A DNA stretch of 64,000 nt from Branchinecta lynchi (taxonomy: Eukaryota > Arthropoda > Branchiopoda > Anostraca > Branchinectidae). Positions 9,340 through 22,800 of this stretch are shown piece by piece. Position numbers and translations under genes: made by a program. The stretch lies in contig JAKZAP010000022.1 of assembly GCA_023053575.1 (NCBI GenBank), positions 793,001-857,000 on the forward strand, read 5' to 3'. Numbering within the stretch: the stretch's first letter is position 1; every line of letters starts with the position of its first letter. Under the pieces are notes generated by a model. It worked only from the letters and a program-made list of their open reading frames with translations. It was not told the DNA's origin and did not search any database.

Positions 9340-11345
9340 ACCTATGTCGAACATCCAACCATTTCAATACCAAGAGCTACAAGCTGATATGGCACTTGTT
9401 ACTAGTAGTAGGTGGCCTGACAAACTAGAAAGTAAATCTGAGCATTTTCCGGAAATTCCGTTCGCCCTCTCCACCGTGCTCGGATCCGGTCCTAACCCTA
9501 AAATATGTCATCTAAGGCATACGAATGATCTCTCTACTTTCAAAGTTTCATTCAAATCACTCAACTCGTTTAACCCCTATGCAAGCCACAACATTTCCGG
9601 GACTCGCCCTCCAACTCCCCCCACTGTGGTCGAATATGACTCGGACACATAAGCTTTGCATCTCTAACATCTCCTCTTCCCGCCCATCAAGTTTAACTCG
9701 AAACAGAGCATAACTTCGAATTTCCGGTTTCCGCTTCATCCTCCTACTACTTCGGTTGGATCCGGTTCGGACGCCAAATGACAAATTTAGGCCGTCTATA
9801 CTTGGTACTGTCCAACTTGCATCCCATTCAGCCTATCTATTTGGTTTTTGTGCATGTCACAAAGTTTTAGGACCCCCCCCACTCCCCCAACAATTGCCGC
9901 ATGGGGTTCGGGTACATGCTTTGCATATCTAGGTCATCAGTTCTTATCACCTATAAAGTTTTACTTGAATCGGACCATTTATTCGCAACCTACGGAGGTC
10001 AGTAATTTCCGGACTCCCCCTCCATCAACTCCCGGATAAAAGTTCATATCCAGGTACGGAAGTCTTTCTAGCTAGGGTATTGTGTCGGGTCCTTAAGTCT
10101 AATTGGTCGGATCATTAATATGTCTGCCAAGTTTTATCGTCCTTAGCACATCTGAAAGTATCCTAACTCGCGATCATCGAAATTCCGGGAAAACCCCTTC
10201 AACTCCCACCACAGGGCCCCGATACGATCTGGTTCTGTCAACTACGTATCCAGGACTTATGCTTTTCTTCCCACCAAGTTTCATACCGATCCCTTCACTC
10301 TAAGCGTTGCCAAAGATTTCCGGTTCCCCCTCCAACTCCCTCCAATGTCACCGGATTCGGTCCGGAGTTAAAATGGGACGTCTGAGACACGAGGTGTTTC
10401 TAAATATCAAGTTTTCTTTAAATCCGACAACCCGTTCAATAGCTGCGCTTGGCACTAGATTCCAGATTCCCCATCCCTCCAATTCCCCTCACGATGGTCG
10501 GATCGGGAAAACTACATTATCAAGTCAATCAGTTCGGATCCCTGATAAGCCTGCTAAGTTTCATCGCCCTAGCATATCATCAACTCGCTGAATCACTGCA
10601 AACTCAAACCCTCTCGCAACTCCCCCACAGTGACCGGATCCGGTCCGTTTATGTCATTCACATATTTAGGACTTGTGCTTGTTCGTCCTACTAAGTTTCA
10701 TCCAGAAAACTCCACTCTAAGCGTTTCCCAAGATTTCCGGTTCCCCCCTCCAACTCCCTCTATGTCACCGGATCCGGTCCAGATTTAAAATGGGTCGTCT
10801 GAGACACTAGGTCTTTTTATATATCAAGTTTCATAAAGACCCGATCACCCGTTCGTAAGTTAAAATGCGTCACTTTTTCGGATTCCCTCACCCTCCAGAC
10901 CCTCCTCCCCTCTCAGATGGTTGGATCGGGGAAACGACTATTCTCAAGTCTTCCACTTTCAGCGTTTCCCAAAATTTCCAACTCCCCCCTTCAACCCCCC
11001 CCCCCCCCCACACATTTATCTGATTCGACCAGGACTTTACGTGGAACGTCTGAGAGGATAGCTCTTTCCACTTGCCAAGTTTCATTCAGTTCCGAGCACC
11101 CGTTCAAAAGTTTTGCATGCCACCAGATTCTGGGATCCCCATCCCTCCACTCCCCCACGGTGCTCGGATCGGGGAAGTGACTATTTCCAACTTAATTTTT
11201 TGGGGTCCCCGATATGCCTGCCAAGTTTCATCGTCCTAGCTTATGTGGAAGTGCCCGAACTAGCAAAACCTGGACAGACCGACCGACGGACGGACAGAAA
11301 TTGCGATCGCTATATGGCACTTGGCCGAAGGGCAAGTGCCATAAA
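9340..11345 (+). repeat. C-rich composite repeat block, copy 1
   Basis: Several degenerate units of about 450 bp sharing phrases such as CCAAGTTTCATC, GATTTCCGGTTCCCCC, CGGATCCGGTCCGG and GATGGTCGGATCGGGGAA, with poly-C runs (for example near 10,998-11,012). The block ends with GACCGACGGACGGACAG and a perfect-arm hairpin (TATGGCACTTG / CAAGTGCCATA) at 11,313-11,343. Many open frames cross it by composition; none looks like protein. Confidence 0.7.
11313..11343. repeat. Terminal hairpin of the C-rich composite repeat
   Basis: 11-bp perfect arms TATGGCACTTG and CAAGTGCCATA with a 9-base loop. The same hairpin ends other copies at 17,336-17,369 and 23,179-23,209. Confidence 0.8.
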
Positions 11346-11581
11346 AGTTTAACTTGTAACAAATTTTCCGATTCCAGCCGGATTCAAGAAACAAGTACTT
11401 TGAATTCTCCGCGCCTTTTCCCATTGATCGCACACTGTTGATTAAGATCAGATTTGTCGATTGCACAAAGATGAACGGAAATTTTTCCAAGAGTCGCCTC
11501 ATTGAGAATTGTAAACAGGACTCTATAAGTGTTTAAGGCAAAATATATACGAATAGCAAACATCGGCTGGTTTACTTAAGA
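11346..11581. other. No gene seen
   Basis: Sequence between the C-rich block and the next MITE-like element. No splice-bounded coding stretch or repeat recognised. Confidence 0.4.
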
Positions 11582-11873
11582 GCGTGTTCCACCCTTTTAA
11601 CAATAGTTACTATTAGTTACTTTTTCCGTTCCATCCTCACGAAAAGTTACTACGCTGACCGTTCCAACCTTGTCGGAATAGTAACTAAAAGTTACTATTT
11701 GCCTACCATGCTCGGGAGCGTAGTAACTACGCATCTCTGTAACGTGATTGGTCGGATTCACCCCTGGCGTGAAATCGTGCTGGAAAATAGAAAAATCGTT
11801 CCAGCCTTGACGGCAAAAAGCCACAATTCGTAGCGTCATGCGTAGTAACTACGGTAACTAGGGTGGAACACGC
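11582..11873. mobile_element. MITE-like element with GCGTGTTCCACCC ends
   Basis: 292 bp. The left end GCGTGTTCCACCCTTTTAAC is matched inversely by the right end GTAACTAGGGTGGAACACGC. The interior repeats GTTACT / AGTAAC many times. A fragment of its interior (GTAACTACGCATCTCT) recurs at about 45,020. No transposase and no clear target duplication. Confidence 0.75.
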
Positions 11874-12129
11874 CACTAAACCATCGAAACTACTATAGAT
11901 GCTGATTTCGGTGTGCTATGCTATCTCTGCTACGTTTTGAACGTAGTGTGCTTTATTTATTTGTGACACTTGCGTAACCTTTGTATTTCAAACCGTCGCA
12001 GAGTCCCGGGTATTCTCATGAGGCTTCAAATACTTCTAGTTTAGTATCGGCGAAATTCCTTGTGGGCTTATTTTACTTAGGTCAATCATCCTTGCACAAG
12101 AGTTTGAATTCTTGGAAATAGCATACACG

Positions 12130-12620
12130 TTTTTCTGGAAATCTGGAATTCCGGTTATTTTTTTTCTGGAAATCTCGGTTACATTTTGCGTAATCTCGGC
12201 TACACGTTTGGAATTCTCGGCAACACAATTTTAGTCTGATAATGTATTTTTTTTTGTAATCTCGGCGACATCTACATTTTTGTATTTCTCAGCGACAAGT
12301 TTTTGTTTGGACAGTGTATTTTTTTTTCGGTTGCATTTCGCGTAATCTCGGCTGCATTTTCTGCAATCTCGGTGACTTTTCTTACATGTTTTGGGCAACA
12401 TTTTCGGGATTCTCAGTTAAATTTATGACTATCTCGGAAACTACATTGATAATTTTTGGCTACATTTTTGTACTTCTCGGCGACATATTTTCGCGGAAAT
12501 CTCGGCTACAAAGGTGTCAATCTCGGCGACAAACTGTGTTATCTCGGGTACACATAAATCGCCTCAGGAGCAAATAGAGCGTTCTCGGGGACATTTCTAA
12601 CATTCTCGGCGACTTTTTAG
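12130..12620 (+). repeat. Degenerate minisatellite with core CTCGGCNACA
   Basis: About twenty imperfect copies of AATCTCGGCTACATTTT-like units, spaced roughly 20-40 bp with T-rich linkers. Bounded by unique-looking sequence on both sides. Confidence 0.8.
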
Positions 12621-13121
12621 CCGAATGCTAAATCCATGCCATAGTCAGAATACAGCAAAAAAAATATACAACCTTCCCTGTTTCCTCGATGTATGCACAC
12701 TGCATCTTAGCTTTATTAGAAATTTCTAAACCCACAAATTTAATTCTCTTTAAAGATCGCAAGCGTAATGGGCGGTGCTATGATTCTTGCCCGTTTGCCA
12801 AGCATGGAAAGTATAGGTCTTGGAGCTACTCCTAGTGTTATTTTGGTCTAGTCTTGGCACTACTTCCTGGTGTTATTCTGCTCTGGTTTCTTCTGTTTCC
12901 CAAAGCTGTCCCTGACGTTCAGCCTAACGAGAACGTACCTCGCCAAGAACAAAAATTAAGGGCCTAAATATCGCTTCAAAGCCAAAGTATATGTAGCTGA
13001 TGTATCCGTTTCTATCCACTTATTCCGCTGTATGAACGAACACGGAACATACTAGCTTGTAATCCCCGAAAAAGCCCACAGATTTTCGAAGCAGTCACTG
13101 ATCCTGGAATACGGATATATA
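12621..13121. other. No gene seen
   Basis: Unique-looking intergenic or intronic sequence upstream of astacin gene 1. I searched for the expected upstream astacin exons (propeptide, TCIRF block) and found none. Confidence 0.4.
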
Positions 13122-13484
13122 CACTGTCAGAAGTTTCATAACAGATAGCGTATAACACTTTCAAGAATAACACCTTTTCACTTAGAAATAAAGTGTTATG
13201 ACCGATTAAGTTTACATTATTTCGTACCTAGATCTCCAACAACACCTTCAATTGGTAAAAATGCTAACGGGAACGAAAGAAACATAACAGATAACATCCC
13301 AAAGTGTTATCTGTTGAAATCGCGCATCCTTCTGTTGTCGTCATGTAACTTCTGACAGTGTAGTATTTTTACCTAGTGGCACGAAATGGTATAAACTTAA
13401 TTGGTCATAACACTTTATTTCTAAGTGAAAAGGTGTTATTCTTGAAAGTGTTATGTGTAATCTGTTATGAAGCTTCTGACAGTG
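13122..13484. mobile_element. TA-flanked MITE (CACTGTCAGAAG ends), copy 1
   Basis: 363 bp bounded by TA on both sides. The ends are CACTGTCAGAAGTTTCATAA and its inverse; arms of about 150 bp contain AACACTTTCAAGAATAACACC. Flanking TA fits a Tc1/mariner-like mobilisation. It lies about 220 bp upstream of an astacin exon. Copies: 34,298-34,680 and the divergent 38,797-39,175. Confidence 0.85.
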
Positions 13485-13669
13485 TATAACCCTACCGATT
13501 CTGACCTTTCAACCACGCCCCGCCATTGCTGGCTCTCCTGGTCCTGCAAAATCTCAAGCACCTTCTTAATCATTCCACTGTGATCCGTTGTTGGTTCAAG
13601 GTCAAATGATAGCCCTGCTTCATCCAGTAGTGCTTTAATCTGGAACAACCAAGTTCTTTTCTTACCCAT
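13451..13669 (-). mobile_element. Possible LINE C-terminal fragment
   Basis: Minus-strand frame reads WLFQIKALLDEAGLSFDL, then LEILQDQESQQWRGVV. It resembles the 'W-x-LLxxLGL ... L-x-D-Q-x2-Q-x-W' end of some LINE proteins. It is short and lies between the MITE and the astacin exon; chance similarity is possible. Confidence 0.4.
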
Positions 13670-13705
13670 TTTAACTGAATTGCATTAACCAGCAACGTCA
13701 TGTAG

Positions 13706-13875
13706 GTTCGCTGGTCGCGTTGGTGGCGCACAGCGTTTGAACTTGCAGTCAAAGTGCATCCGCCGGACCGCAATTATTCTTCACGAACTTTGTCATGCCC
13801 TTGGTTTCTTCCATGAACAGTCCCGCTGGGACAGAGATGATTACGTCACCATTAATTTCGAAAACATTCACCCAG
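13706..13875 (+). CDS. Astacin gene 1, zinc-site exon
   Basis: Acceptor TGTAG before 13,706, donor GTACGT after 13,875. Encodes AGRVGGAQRLNLQSKCIRRT and then the zinc helix HELCHALGFFHE ending at NIHP. The cysteine in SKC corresponds to one half of the second conserved astacin disulfide. Confidence 0.88.
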
Positions 13876-16800
13876 GTACGTTAACACATTCACATTTGGT
13901 AGAGTAGAAAGCGAAATCACAAGTGATGGGACGGTCTAAACGGAAGAAGAGGGGTTAAGCACGTAGGGCAAACAAATTAGCCTTCTACAGGTCCAGCGCT
14001 TTCAGTAGACTAATTGGCCTTATCACAGTTCAGCGCTTCAAGTGGACTAGTTTCTGTTAGTCCCCCATTGCCACATAACCATCACTCCTGTAGACAAAGT
14101 AAAAAGTCGAATCCATAGGGTAGCGGGTCACTTTCACTGTGCGAAAAAAGAAAATTCAGAAACAAATCCAGCGTCGTTGATGTTGGAACAAATCCCACAT
14201 CTAATCAGCTTTGAATAAGAGTTTGACTTTCAAAAAAAATCCGGTTACAACCGGATTCCGGACTAATTATATGTCCGGTTAAAAAATAATTGTCATATAC
14301 AGACTCAGTCTCTCTTCTTACCCCTTAATCTGTCATCTAATCAAACTTTTGCTTTTAACAAATTTTCCAGTTTTGGCTGGATTCCAGGCAAACTAGTTGT
14401 CCGGCGAGAAAATGGTTTTGATAAACTTCAAATGAAACTTTTACTTTTAACCAGCTTTCTGTTTTTTGCCGTATTCCGGACGAACTACTTGTTCGGAGAG
14501 AAAAAAGGTTTCACCATCGTGTTCAGCATGTCTTCTTAACCCTTAATGGAACATTTAATCAACTTCATATAAAACTTTTACTTTTAACCAACTTTCCGGT
14601 TTTTGCTGGATTGCGGACGAACTACTTGTCCGGCGAGAAAATGGTTTTCACTGTCGTGCTCAGCATGCTTTCTTACACCATAATCAACTACCGCATTAGC
14701 TGTTTAAAAATATTTTGTTTGTCCCTTAATCTGTACCCCCTCCCCCACCCCTAAATGATGGGCTACAGAGCCCATCTACAAACTTGACCTTAACCTTGAC
14801 CCAATGAATCTCACACCAAGTGTCATCGTAATATCTCATTCCCTTCGAGAGTTATAGCGCGCACAGACGGACGGACAGACAGACGGACAACTTTTGCGAT
14901 GTCATAGGTATCCCTCGTTTTGGGATCCCAAAAAACTAAAACAGAAGTAACATAGATCAAGATTAAAGCACAATGGACAGTTCTAATGCTTTACTTTGTA
15001 TTAAATGCTTCACAAATATACATTTCCGACTTCCTTTAGAAGGCGCTACGAAAATCGGCCGTTTTCTTGTTATCCCTTGTCTTTACCTCTCTGGAATTTC
15101 GGCTATCCAAATCTTAGGAGCTGGGATATCGTGGCAGAAAATTCAGAAACTCCAAGCAATGCTTGATAGAAAAGGCTATATTTGAGATGTCACCAAAGTC
15201 AAGCCGCAGATGCAGTTTACCTGATTGTTCTAGTGATTCATCAGGAGTTCCATGGCTTAAATTGCCTATTAAAAGTTTTTCTTTGTGGAATAGTGTTGTG
15301 AAGCTTGATTAGCTTGCTTTATAAAATGTACAAAATATGCAATAAGCATATAAAAAATAACATAGCTACGAAAATCATTAAAAAACAAATAACCTATTCA
15401 AGTCTGAATTATACAAGGGGATTTATGCATAAAATAAAGATCTACTAAGTATTATAAGAAACATCACTTTTATCTTTGTCCAAGCTAGTAAACTGAGAAT
15501 GTACTGGCCCAGAAAATTACGATTTCAAATATAACAGAGAAGAAACTGTTGAAAAAGCTGCTGATCTAGGGGGTAACCATTGTTCCTAGGTTGTTACAGA
15601 GTGGGGTTGGGGTAGTTTGATGTGCCCATTGAACTTTAAGATATTAATTCGTTTCCGTACATCCTTCTAGAGATGGCTCACAATTTCGAGAAAGTCCCAC
15701 GGAGTGTAGCCGATAGTCTTGGAGTTCCGTACGATTACGCCAGCTTAATGCACTATTCAGCTGTTTCTTTCTCAATCAACGGACTAGCTACCATTACTCC
15801 AAAGGTAGGTCTTAAAATAGGTGCCCACAGAACGCAATCTTTTTTCGCCAACGAATTTTGTTCTTTAGTGCCGCTCAGCGAATTCATTTCTGTAATTTGC
15901 AGCCATTTCTGTAAAAGCTGGAAACTTTCTGAACAGTGGAAAAGAAAGTAGGCTACCGTAATGAGACCAGGTATGTCCTGGAATTTTGTGAAAATTTAAT
16001 ATCACCCTATTTTGACACTATGATGTTTTCTTCTTTTTTCTTGAAAACCATCCGGTTCAGCCCCACCAGTGGGGTTAGTTTGTATGGGTAGTGTTTAGAA
16101 CTGGACATACTAAAATGAAATCTGAATATGACTGAACAAGTAAAACCACAAAGCTAATAAATCTGTAATTTATTGGAAAAGAGTAGTTGTACATAAATTT
16201 CAAGAAAGAAGTGGTTGAACATGACTTGTTCCACCAGAACTAGTTAATTTTAAGCTCTAAAACTCCAAAACTGGTATGTGTTTTTAAGAATCTTGACCCG
16301 GACAGAGCAGTACTGAACCGGACCTCTTAAAAAATGTATGATTCAAACCCCCAGATTGTGTCGGATTAAACTCCACAGTGTTTCTACAAAAATGAATACT
16401 ATTAAAAATGGAACATAGTAGGAACCCTGCAATAGGCTAGTAACACAGAGAATTGATGAACGGATTCGTCAGGACAGAGCAAAATAACTCTAGAGAGTAA
16501 TACACGAACTTTGAAAAAGTGACACACAGTCAAATTGCAGCGACACTAGCTCCGCTAGCGGACAAGAACATCCCTGGCGCTGATCCAGAGCAAAATAGCT
16601 CTAGTCCGCCACTGAATACACGAACAGTTTTCTGAAGCTTCTCTCGCGAAGCGAGCTGGGCGACGCTGCGACAGAGGTCCATTTTTGATGCATTGGAAGG
16701 ATAGGTCTTCGCATTACTCTCTTAGAGTTATTTTGCTCTGCGCCAGGACTAGATACGTATACGTGGATACGGTACGGAGGACTTGAACTAGAATAGAGGA

Positions 16801-19800
16801 AAAAGTCAACTTTATGGTTATATACTCTATATCTGGTTAAATACTTTACTTTGGTCAGATTGAATGTTGATTTCCTGAAATTCCTCAGCGAGAACTGAGG
16901 CGAGGCGAAAATAATTCGACTTGGAGTTGAAACGGGGCTTCGCGAAATTTTTGCCTAGCGAAGGGAAACTTGTTCCACTAGCAACGTCAAATTCGTCTAG
17001 GCGAGCGCAAATTCGCGTTCTGTGGTCACCTATCTTTACTTGGTTTCGTTGAGCAAACTGGGGACCCTCGTCCCAGGCCAAAAGTAATAGTTAGCTTAAA
17101 TATGTAAAAAAAATACTTATTGTAAATCGTATCAGATTTGTCAAAAATAAAGTTTAAAACGGAGCACTAACATGTATGCGAAACAAATGGACTGGGGCAT
17201 GGTTATAATTTATAGTAGAGCTCGATCAAAGACGTATTCTTATTATTACATTGATTACATCAATTGTAGGATTTTTTATATTAAGATGAACTAAACTCTT
17301 TCTATGCCTTTCATGTGTTGCAGCAATTTGAGTTTTATGGCACTTGCAGCCTCTGGCTCAAGTGCCATATAACGATCGCAATTCAATGTGTCGGTCGGTC
17401 GGTCTGTCAGTTTTTCTGTCACACTTTTTCGAGTTAATATAGAATGTGCTAGTACGATGAAACTTGGCAGGCGTATCAGGGACTCGATCAAACTAGCCTG
17501 GATATAATCAGTTTCCCGATCCGACCATCCGGGGGGGGGGGGGGCGCGGGAATCTGGAAAATTGAGGTCAGTCTGTCACACTTCTTCGAATTTTTATACT
17601 TCCAGATGTGATAGGACGATGAAACTTGGCTGGACCCGACCAAACTAACTTGGAAATAATCAGTTTTCCGATCCGACCATCTGGGGGGGGGGGGGGGGTG
17701 GAGGACGGGGGAATCTGGAAAATCGAGTAGTTTGTAACTGTCGAACGGGTGATCGGATTGGAATGAAACTTAATAGCTGAATAGATGATATATCTATAAT
17801 GTCCCATTCGAAGTCCGAACTGGACTCGACAGCTATGGGGGAGTTTGGGTGGGGAGACCACAAATCTCGAGAAATCGTAATAAGGGGTCGGAGTGAAACT
17901 TGCTGGGGAGAACAAGCATCTGCTCAGATAAATCTTTTACACAATTAGACTGGATTCAGATACTTGGGGGGAGGATGGGGTATCCAAGAATTCTGGTGAT
18001 GGCTTTTGTGGGTGATGAATGGGTGAAAAAATGAAGTTTTAGCTCCCATGCGAATCATAACCGAAAAGTGAAAAAAAAGCTTTTGACCAAACGGTGTATA
18101 TTAATGATGCCCAAGGGCCTGTTACCGTTTTTGTCTGAAGGGTTTCGCTTACAGATGAATTTCTAGCGCCTTTAAAGTGCTCATCACTACAGCCAAGTTA
18201 AAAAATAAAATACTTTTCACCAAACCATACATCCTCGTGATTTCCAAGTCCATGATCATTTTTATCTCAAGAGTTTTGCTACTATAACTAAATAAAAACG
18301 TAAAAAAAAAAAAAAGAGTTTTGCTTACGAATGATCAGAAGAAACCCAAGAAAAGGCAAATTCTATATTTCATCTTCTGAACCACCCTTGCAAGTGCCAT
18401 ATGAGCTTCTAGCTCTTTTTTTTTTTTGGTATTTTTGACATTCAGTTTGTAAGAACTTTTTGATAATCTTTCGGAAAATTTCCAAGGGCTCTTTTCTGGA
18501 TGTTCTTGATTCGACATTTATAGCGTGTTTTTATTTTTTCGACGGCAAATTTCTTGGTCAACCCTTATGTTTACAAAATTTACCTAAGATCACGCCTGAA
18601 TGCTAGTCGTAAAATCATGCGGTACACTGAAAAAGTTTCTCCGAGTAAGGATTAAAGTTAACTGCAGTATTTGCTACTGGGATTAATCTTGCCTCTAGTG
18701 AGATAAGATTAATCCGAATTAGAGATACGATTATCTTCTTAGAGATAAGACTAATCTCAGTAGCAAATACTGCAAGATTGCTTTTTAGAGTTTGTAGCCT
18801 ACTAACAATACAAGAGAGAGGAAGCTCCGCTGAAATCATTCACTAGAATATCAACCTGTTGTCGAATTCTAAGCGGTAAAAGTGAATGTAAACAAGAGCT
18901 GGAAGCTCATATGGCACTTGCAAGGCTGGTTCAGAGGATGAAATTTAGAATTTGCCTTTTCGTGGGTTTGCTCTGATCATCTGTAAAAAGAACCCTTGAG
19001 ATAAGAATGATCATGGACTTGAAAATCACGAGAATGTATCGTTTGGTAAAAAGTATTTTGTTTTAAAACTTGGCTGTAACGATGCTTACTTTGAAGGCAC
19101 TAGAAATTTATGTGTAAGCAAAACCCTTAAGATAAAACCGATAACAGACCCTTTGGGATCATTAATATATTCCATTTGGTCAAAAGTTTTCGGTTAAGAT
19201 GCGCACTTTAAGGGCACTAGAAATAAATTTTTAAGCAAAACCCTTGTGGCACAAATAATCATGGGCTTATATGTGTCGTTTGATCAAAACTACTTTTCGA
19301 CTTTTTGGTTAAGATGCGCACTCTAGAACTTCATTTGTAAGCAAAACCCTAGAGGCAAAAATAATAATGGGCTCATGGCGGTCATAAAAATGTATATTTT
19401 GCTTAAATGTCTCGTTCTTACTATGCGGTCAAGATTTGTACTTTATGGAATAGTCGGATTTGGGAAGTGCGGATTTCCAAGAAAATCTTGTCGAATCTCT
19501 AATATTCCAGCCAACTTTCGTCGTCCTAGCACATCTGGCAGTACCTTAACTCGCAATCATCGGAATTCGGACCCCCCCCTCAAACTACCCCCACTGTCGC
19601 CGGAGCCAATCCAGTTCTGAAAAGACTTATCCAGAGCATGTTTGTTATTCCCACAAAGTTCAATCCGATCTCTCCAGTGGCCAAGGATCTTCCGGTCCAG
19701 ACATTAAAAAGATCACCATCGACATGTCTTCTGTTCAAGCAAAAATTTCACTGGAATACGATCATCCGTTCCGAGGTTACGCATTACTGATTATTCCGGA

Positions 19801-22800
19801 TTCCCGCTCCATCCACTGTCTCCCCACGAAGATCGGATCGTGGAAATTGGTATTTCCAAGTCATTTTGATCGGGTCGTTATTTATTTATTCATTTATTTC
19901 CCTCAGAACTGAGGAGTACAAAATAACTATGCCTAAACCATCTGGTCCATTCATTAACACATAAATACTATAAAAAATACACACGATTTCGACAACTAAT
20001 TTACAATTATGTACGCACTATATATTTCACTTGTTAAAAAATGGGTACAGGTTGTGGGTTTGGAGGGCTACCGAAGCTTTTTTTTTATAGAAGTTGGTCA
20101 TCTTTTTCCTCAAAATTTAAACTGGGTCTTTTACTTTGAAATTGGAAACCGACTGCGAATTACTGAAAGAAATGGGGAACCCAAGGAGAAATTTGGAAAA
20201 TTTGAAATATGAAATTTAAGTAGCAGATATGTCGCAAATTCGAAAATTTCTACGATTGTTGCAGCAAAAAGAACATGAGGTAAAGCAAGAGCGGTGAACA
20301 ATGCCCCGAGGATGTCTATCCTGTATCGCCCAAGAAAACTAATTAAGAGGCCAAATGCCTTACGAATTCTTTCTTGTGTATGATTGTCAAATATAGACTG
20401 AGAAACCTTAGCTGACGATGCATATGGGATCCCGAAGTACGTCACTATATCACATGCTGAAAAAATAGTCCCGTACTGCAATCAAGACATTCATTTCCTT
20501 CCACGGTGCTGTTTAAAACAAAAAACTGGCATTTGCCAGCACTAACGGAAAGACCCTTTGCTGACAGAGAAGTGGCAAGACGGTTAAAATTCTCAGCCAA
20601 CGCAGCTTTTATTTACTCAGTAAAATTATGTCGTCGGCATAAACTATAGGTAAGTAACATCTCTGAGAGCCGAAATCAGGGATATTCGGATTGACAGGAG
20701 ACACTCTGCTAGGCTAACATTAAATATATAAGGAGATAAAATACCACCTTGTCTCACCTCTCCGCCCACTGGCAAATAAGAAGAAAACAGAAGAGAACCC
20801 AAAGATACCCTAACCGACAGTTGGCTATACCAAAAACGCAAAACCCGACAGATAGAGAGTGGAATACCCCTAGAAAGAAGAGCCAGGATTGCTGAAGCGT
20901 GAAATAAGTTATCAAACGCTCCTTTCATGTCAATTAAAGGAGCGTATAAAGTTTCATTGTTATTTCTAGATTCAAGTATTATTTTTGAAAATGCAGCTTA
21001 GGCACGATCAGTACCTATACCTTTCTTAAACCCAACTTGGTTTTCACCAACATCAAGATTTTCAAAAAGACGGTTAATACAAAGTTCAAACAATTTACCG
21101 AATATTGACCACTTTACCGAATATTGACCATTCAATTTCACTCCAATCCGATCACCCGTTTGAAAGTTACGCACTACTAAATTTTCGAGATTCCCCCGCC
21201 CTCCACTCCCCCCAGATGGGCGGATCTGGAAACTGATTATTTCCGAGTCAGTTTGGTCAGATCCCTGATATGCCTGCCAAGTTTCATCGTCCTAGCACAT
21301 CTGGATTTACCCTAACTAGAACAAGAGCTGGAAGCTCATATGTCACTTGCAAGGACGGGTCAAATGGAAGTGATGGTCAAAAGTATTTTTTTCACCTTCG
21401 GTTAAGATGTAACAAACTTGCAAGGGTTCAGAGGATGAAAGTGAAGGTGAAAAGTTTTTTTTTTTACTTTTCGGTTAAGATGCGCACTTAAGGGTGCTTA
21501 AAAATAATTTCTAGGCAAAATCATTTATGCAAAAAGGACCATGTGCTCATGGCGATCGTAAATTTTGCTTAAAAGTATTTTTTGTATTTTGCGGTTAAGA
21601 TGAGTTCTTTAAGGGATGATTGGATTGGAGAAGTGACGATTAACCAGTTCAGTTCAGTTCAGTTCAGTTTATTTTACAACCCAAATACATTTAACTATGT
21701 TGCCAGTACCCGCCCCAAGAAAGGTACAAAAAAGCACTTGCAGCTGGGCGGGTACATAAAAATCATTTCCGAACTAATAATTAACTAGAAACAAAACATA
21801 CCAGAAAATAGCACTAAAACAAGAAACAATAACCAATCTCTCATCAACTCATTTAATAATAATAATGAGAAAAAAGAAAAATAAGAAGGAAAACAAGAAG
21901 AAAAAACTATGAACCTTGGCCTAACAAATACTTTTTCAATTTATTTTTAAATAGCCCCAGGTGCTCAGCCGCCCGAATGCTCTCCGGAACAGAGTTCCAC
22001 ACATTAGGCCCTGAAAATCTAGTAGGGCAGCCGGCCCTGGTTCCACTTCTATGCGGGACAACGAAGTCACTAGCATGACGCGTTTCATAATGATGCAAAG
22101 ATCTATTGTCACTAAAATAATGGACTTACATCACTCCAACATTGATAAGCAAAAATTCCGACTTGGTACTCCCGCAGCTGTTCTACATTAAGCACTTGCA
22201 ATTTTTTTTAAACAAGCTGCAGTGTTGACCCGGTCAAGTTCCTAGGCTAATGCTCCAGCAAAGGTTTGATCGTCCTAGCACATTTGGAAGTACCTTAACT
22301 CACTATAACCGTAATTCTGGACACCCCCCTACAGCTCATCCCCCCTCGGTACTCGAATCTGGTCCTATTCTGTCACTGATGCACCTAGAACTTGTGCCTG
22401 TACTTCCCACCAAGTTTCATCCTGATCGCTCCGCTCTCTGCGTGTCACAAGATTTCCGGTTCTCCCCTCCGACCCCCGCCCCCCCAGTTCATCAGGTCCG
22501 ACCCGGACTTGAAACGGGACATCTGAGACATAAGGTCTTTCAAGATATCAAGTTTCATTACGATCCGATGACCCGAAGTTATGCATGCCACTAATTTCCG
22601 GATTCCGCAATCTCCCCCTCCCCCCGCGATGGCCGGATCAGTCGAGTGAATCTTTCCAAGTTAATCTTGTCGGGTCCCTGATATGTCTGCCAAGTTTTAT
22701 CGTCCCAACCCACCTGGAAGTACATTAACTACAGATCGCTGGAAGTCCGGAATCGCCCTCCAACTCCCCCCACAGTGTCCGAATCCAACCCATTTATGTC

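Noticed and set aside
9172..11441. Many 60-100-codon frames in the C-rich block
   Set aside because: They come from repeat phrases shared across copies in different frames and do not keep one reading frame between copies.
16827..17081. 84-codon minus-strand frame in the intron of astacin gene 1
   Set aside because: No family feature, and it lies antisense in an intron with repeat scraps on both sides.
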